A DNA stretch of 39,013 nt, taken from Gammaproteobacteria bacterium. GTDB lineage: Bacteria > Pseudomonadota > Gammaproteobacteria > Pseudomonadales > Azotimanducaceae. This document shows positions 37,488 to 39,013 of this stretch, piece by piece (within the stretch, counting starts at the first letter, position 1; every line of letters starts with the position of its first letter). The stretch is from positions 1 through 39,013 of the forward strand of contig SMWF01000023.1 in the NCBI GenBank assembly GCA_004357385.1, read 5' to 3'. The translations under genes were made by a program, and so were the position numbers. Below the pieces are notes generated by a model that was not told where the DNA came from, searched no databases, and was given only the letters and a program-made list of their open reading frames with translations.

Positions 37488-38186
37488 CTAACCCTTGACC
37501 GCCGGTCGGATGTATACGTCGCCGCCCGCAGGACCCGGTACCGCCCCCTTGATGAGCAACAGGTTGCGGTCGACATCCACGCGAACCACTTCCAGATTCT
37601 GAGTGGTTACTTTGACATTCCCCATGTGGCCCGCCATCTTCTTGCCTTTGAATACACGTCCCGGCGTCTGGCACTGGCCAATGGACCCTGGCGCACGGTG
37701 AGACAACGAATTGCCATGGGTGTTGTCCTGGTGACTGAAGTTCCAGCGCTTGATGACGCCGGCGAACCCCTTGCCTTTCGAGGTGCCTGATACGTCGACT
37801 CGCTGACCCGCTTCGAACTGGTCGACTCCGATCGACATGCCGGCACTCAGCCCGAGGTCCCCCTCGGTGCGAAATTCCCAGAGTCCCCGACCTGCTTCGA
37901 TGCCCGCCTTGGCAAAATGACCGGCCAGCGGCTTAACGACTCGGCTGGCCTTGCGATGGCCCGTGGTGACCTGGATCGCGGTGTAGCCGTCGTTGGCCAA
38001 GGTCTTTACCTGGGTGATGGTGTTCGGCTCGACCTCAATCACGGTCACTGGAATCGATTCACCCTCTTCGGTGAAAACGCGGCTCATGCCGCTTTTTCTG
38101 CCGACCACGCCCACGACAAAATCGGGCTTGCCCGCCCCCTCCTCGGCCGTTTCCTCGACTACGTCGTCAGTGGTGTCTTCAGTCAC
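37488..38186 (-). CDS. rplC: 50S ribosomal protein L3
   Basis: A 232-residue L3 (E. coli 209). The core starts near residue 25 ([20 protein letters not shown]) and includes [20 protein letters not shown] and the modified-glutamine region [23 protein letters not shown]. The first 20 or so residues form a very acidic extension (many Glu, Asp, Thr) from GTG 38186. An internal GTG in VGVVGRK could instead give an ordinary L3, so the extension is not certain. The gap to rpsJ contains three hairpins. Confidence 0.94.
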   Translation of the reverse strand: MTEDTTDDVVEETAEEGAGKPDFVVGVVGRKSGMSRVFTEEGESIPVTVIEVEPNTITQVKTLANDGYTAIQVTTGHRKASRVVKPLAGHFAKAGIEAGRGLWEFRTEGDLGLSAGMSIGVDQFEAGQRVDVSGTSKGKGFAGVIKRWNFSHQDNTHGNSLSHRAPGSIGQCQTPGRVFKGKKMAGHMGNVKVTTQNLEVVRVDVDRNLLLIKGAVPGPAGGDVYIRPAVKG

Positions 38187-38233
38187 TTCTGCTCACTTCC
38201 CTTTTCCCCTGGGGGTTCTTTCAAGATGCGCAA

Positions 38234-38272
38234 AACCGCTTACCGACAACCAGGTACTGTCGGTAAGCGGTT
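38234..38272 (-). promoter_or_regulatory. 15-bp perfect hairpin in the rpsJ-rplC gap
   Basis: Arms AACCGCTTACCGACA (38234-38248) and its exact complement (38258-38272) enclose a 9-base loop. On the minus strand the stem is followed by TT then GCGC, giving only a four-T run with the arm, so termination would be partial at best. It lies about 48 bases before the rplC start and could regulate rplC onward. Confidence 0.6.
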
Positions 38273-38286
38273 CCAGGCACATCTGC

Positions 38287-38334
38287 GATCCCCCATCGGG
38301 ATCTTGTCGTGCGACCGGCAAACGGGTCGGTCGC
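38287..38334 (-). promoter_or_regulatory. Two further small hairpins in the rpsJ-rplC gap
   Basis: GATCCC/GGGATC (38287-38292 and 38298-38303) form a 6-bp stem with a 5-base loop. GCGACCG/CGGTCGC (38311-38317 and 38328-38334) form a 7-bp stem. With the 15-bp hairpin they make the 172-base gap almost wholly structured. Confidence 0.45.
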
Positions 38335-38358
38335 GAGCGGCTTGCGCGGCTCTTTTAA

Positions 38359-38679
38359 TCAGTTGAGGCTGATCTGGACCTCTACGCCCGCTGCCAGATC
38401 CAGCCGCATCAGCGCATCCACGGTCTTCTCGGTCGGTTCGACGATGTCGAGAACCCGTTTGTGCGTACGTATCTCGTATTGGTCGCGCGCGTCCTTATTC
38501 ACATGTGGTGAAATCAGCACGGTGAAGCGCTCCATTTTGGTCGGTAACGGAATAGGCCCATGCACCTGCGCACCCGTCCGCTTGGCTGTCTCGACGATCT
38601 CCTGAGTCGAAACATCGATCAATCGATGATCGAATGCCTTCAACCGAATTCGTATGCGCTGATTTCGCACGATAGCCAT
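38359..38679 (-). CDS. rpsJ: 30S ribosomal protein S10
   Basis: A 106-residue S10 (E. coli 103, also called NusE), acting in the 30S head and in transcription antitermination with Nus[18 protein letters not shown] and [17 protein letters not shown] are diagnostic. ATG 38679 is preceded by GGGA at a suitable distance. It heads the S10 operon after tuf. Confidence 0.98.
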   Translation of the reverse strand: MAIVRNQRIRIRLKAFDHRLIDVSTQEIVETAKRTGAQVHGPIPLPTKMERFTVLISPHVNKDARDQYEIRTHKRVLDIVEPTEKTVDALMRLDLAAGVEVQISLN

Positions 38680-38703
38680 ATCCCAACCATTCCCAACTTA
38701 CTG

Positions 38704-38737
38704 TTTTTGCGGAAAGAACGACCCGCGCCCGCAAAAA
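38704..38737. repeat. 9-bp inverted repeat in the rpsJ leader
   Basis: TTTTTGCGG and CCGCAAAAA (38704-38712 and 38729-38737) pair perfectly around 16 bases. The 3' arm ends in A on both strands, so it is not a standard terminator. If the promoter at 38747-38776 is used, this hairpin lies at the very 5' end of the S10 transcript, where L4-responsive leaders occur in E. coli. Confidence 0.45.
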
Positions 38738-38746
38738 AGGAGCCGC

Positions 38747-38776
38747 ATATTACTCTTTATGTGGGCCTGGTGCCAA
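38747..38776 (-). promoter_or_regulatory. Predicted promoter of the S10 operon
   Basis: On the minus strand TTGGCA (38771-38776, 5 of 6 matches to TTGACA) is followed after 18 bases by TAATAT (38747-38752, 4 of 6). A transcript would begin about 60 bases before rpsJ. It lies in the 206-base tuf-rpsJ gap, downstream of copy C of the dispersed repeat. Confidence 0.45.
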
Positions 38777-38791
38777 GGCGAATATCCTGCC

Positions 38792-38851
38792 GCTCTTTGA
38801 ACACGCTGAAGGCCCGAAGCTTCGTTCTACATTCGTGGCGCTAGCTCGCTG
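38792..38851. repeat. Dispersed 60-bp intergenic repeat, copy C
   Basis: Aligns without gaps with copy A (44 of 60 identical, including the first ten bases GCTCTTTGAA) and copy B (42 of 60). It contains the 10-bp palindrome CGAAGCTTCG, which the other copies do not preserve fully. It lies between tuf and rpsJ, upstream of the predicted S10 promoter. Confidence 0.75.
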
Positions 38852-38885
38852 CGGTTACGGCTCCGCGGCTTGCGAGCGCCCACAA

Positions 38886-39013
38886 TTATTCAACAATCTT
38901 GACCACCACCCCGGCGCCCACGGTGCGGCCCCCTTCGCGGATCGCAAAGCGCTGTCCCTCTTCCATGGCAATCGGCGAGATCAACGTCACCGTGACGTTC
39001 ACGTTGTCCCCCG
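38886..39013 (-). CDS. tuf: Elongation factor Tu, C-terminal fragment (cut by window edge)
   Basis: The last 41 codons and TAA stop of EF-Tu, the GTPase that delivers aminoacyl-tRNA to the ribosome. The visible part is domain 3, with [20 protein letters not shown] and the terminal [11 protein letters not shown]; it lacks the start only because the window ends. Its place before rpsJ is the usual str/S10 junction in gammaproteobacteria. Confidence 0.95.
   Translation of the reverse strand, partial: GDNVNVTVTLISPIAMEEGQRFAIREGGRTVGAGVVVKIVE

Noticed and set aside
38704-38737. Hairpin near rpsJ as a tuf terminator
   Set aside because: The 3' arm ends in A on both strands, so no U-run follows the stem.
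27722-38851. The 60-bp repeats as a CRISPR array or insertion sequence
   Set aside because: Copies are kilobases apart, differ by 27-33%, lack spacers and contain no reading frame for a transposase.

Overview
The window is a stretch of ordinary chromosome from a GC-rich gammaproteobacterium outside the enteric lineage. The order tRNA-Met / ychF / pth / rplY / prs / tRNA-Gln / lolB // hemA / prfA / prmC / moeB and the placement of uvrA beside rplQ resemble Pseudomonas and related marine gammaproteobacteria (from memory, no search possible). No rRNA, insertion sequence, CRISPR array or recognisable defence or biosynthetic cluster is present. All long frames are intact.

Layout. Positions 1-870 hold three small overlapping genes of unknown function on the minus strand, just past the 3' end of a tRNA-Met gene. 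They look like the edge of an integrated element. Positions 877-4652 (minus) carry tRNA-Met, ychF, pth, rplY, prs and tRNA-Gln. lolB (minus) and hemA-prfA-prmC-moeB (plus) diverge at about 5.4 kb and link outer-membrane lipoprotein insertion to tetrapyrrole synthesis and translation termination. Positions 9330-19834 (minus) are a tightly packed cell-envelope and housekeeping operon: a Lon-N-domain gene, proA, nadD, rsfS, rlmH, mrdA, mrdB, mltB, rlpA, dac, ybeD, lipB. PBP2, RodA, MltB, RlpA and the D,D-carboxypeptidase together build and trim lateral-wall peptidoglycan. uppP (plus), ssb (minus) and uvrA (plus) follow with divergent and convergent junctions.

Positions 24428-39013 (minus) are the joined S10, spc and alpha ribosomal operons in canonical order from tuf (cut at the right edge) through rpsJ to rplQ, including secY, rpmJ and rpoA, ending at a strong intrinsic terminator facing uvrA.

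The non-routine signals are small. They are a 60-bp dispersed repeat present three times in gaps of the ribosomal operons (67-73% identical, ungapped, same orientation), the tRNA-Met junction with a G1:U72 acceptor pair and paired 9-bp direct repeats, long inverted repeats in the rpsJ-rplC and Lon-N/uppP gaps, acidic extensions on several ribosomal proteins, and a run of TTG starts. No complete new biological system is visible; the unknown genes at the left edge and the dispersed repeat are the best leads.
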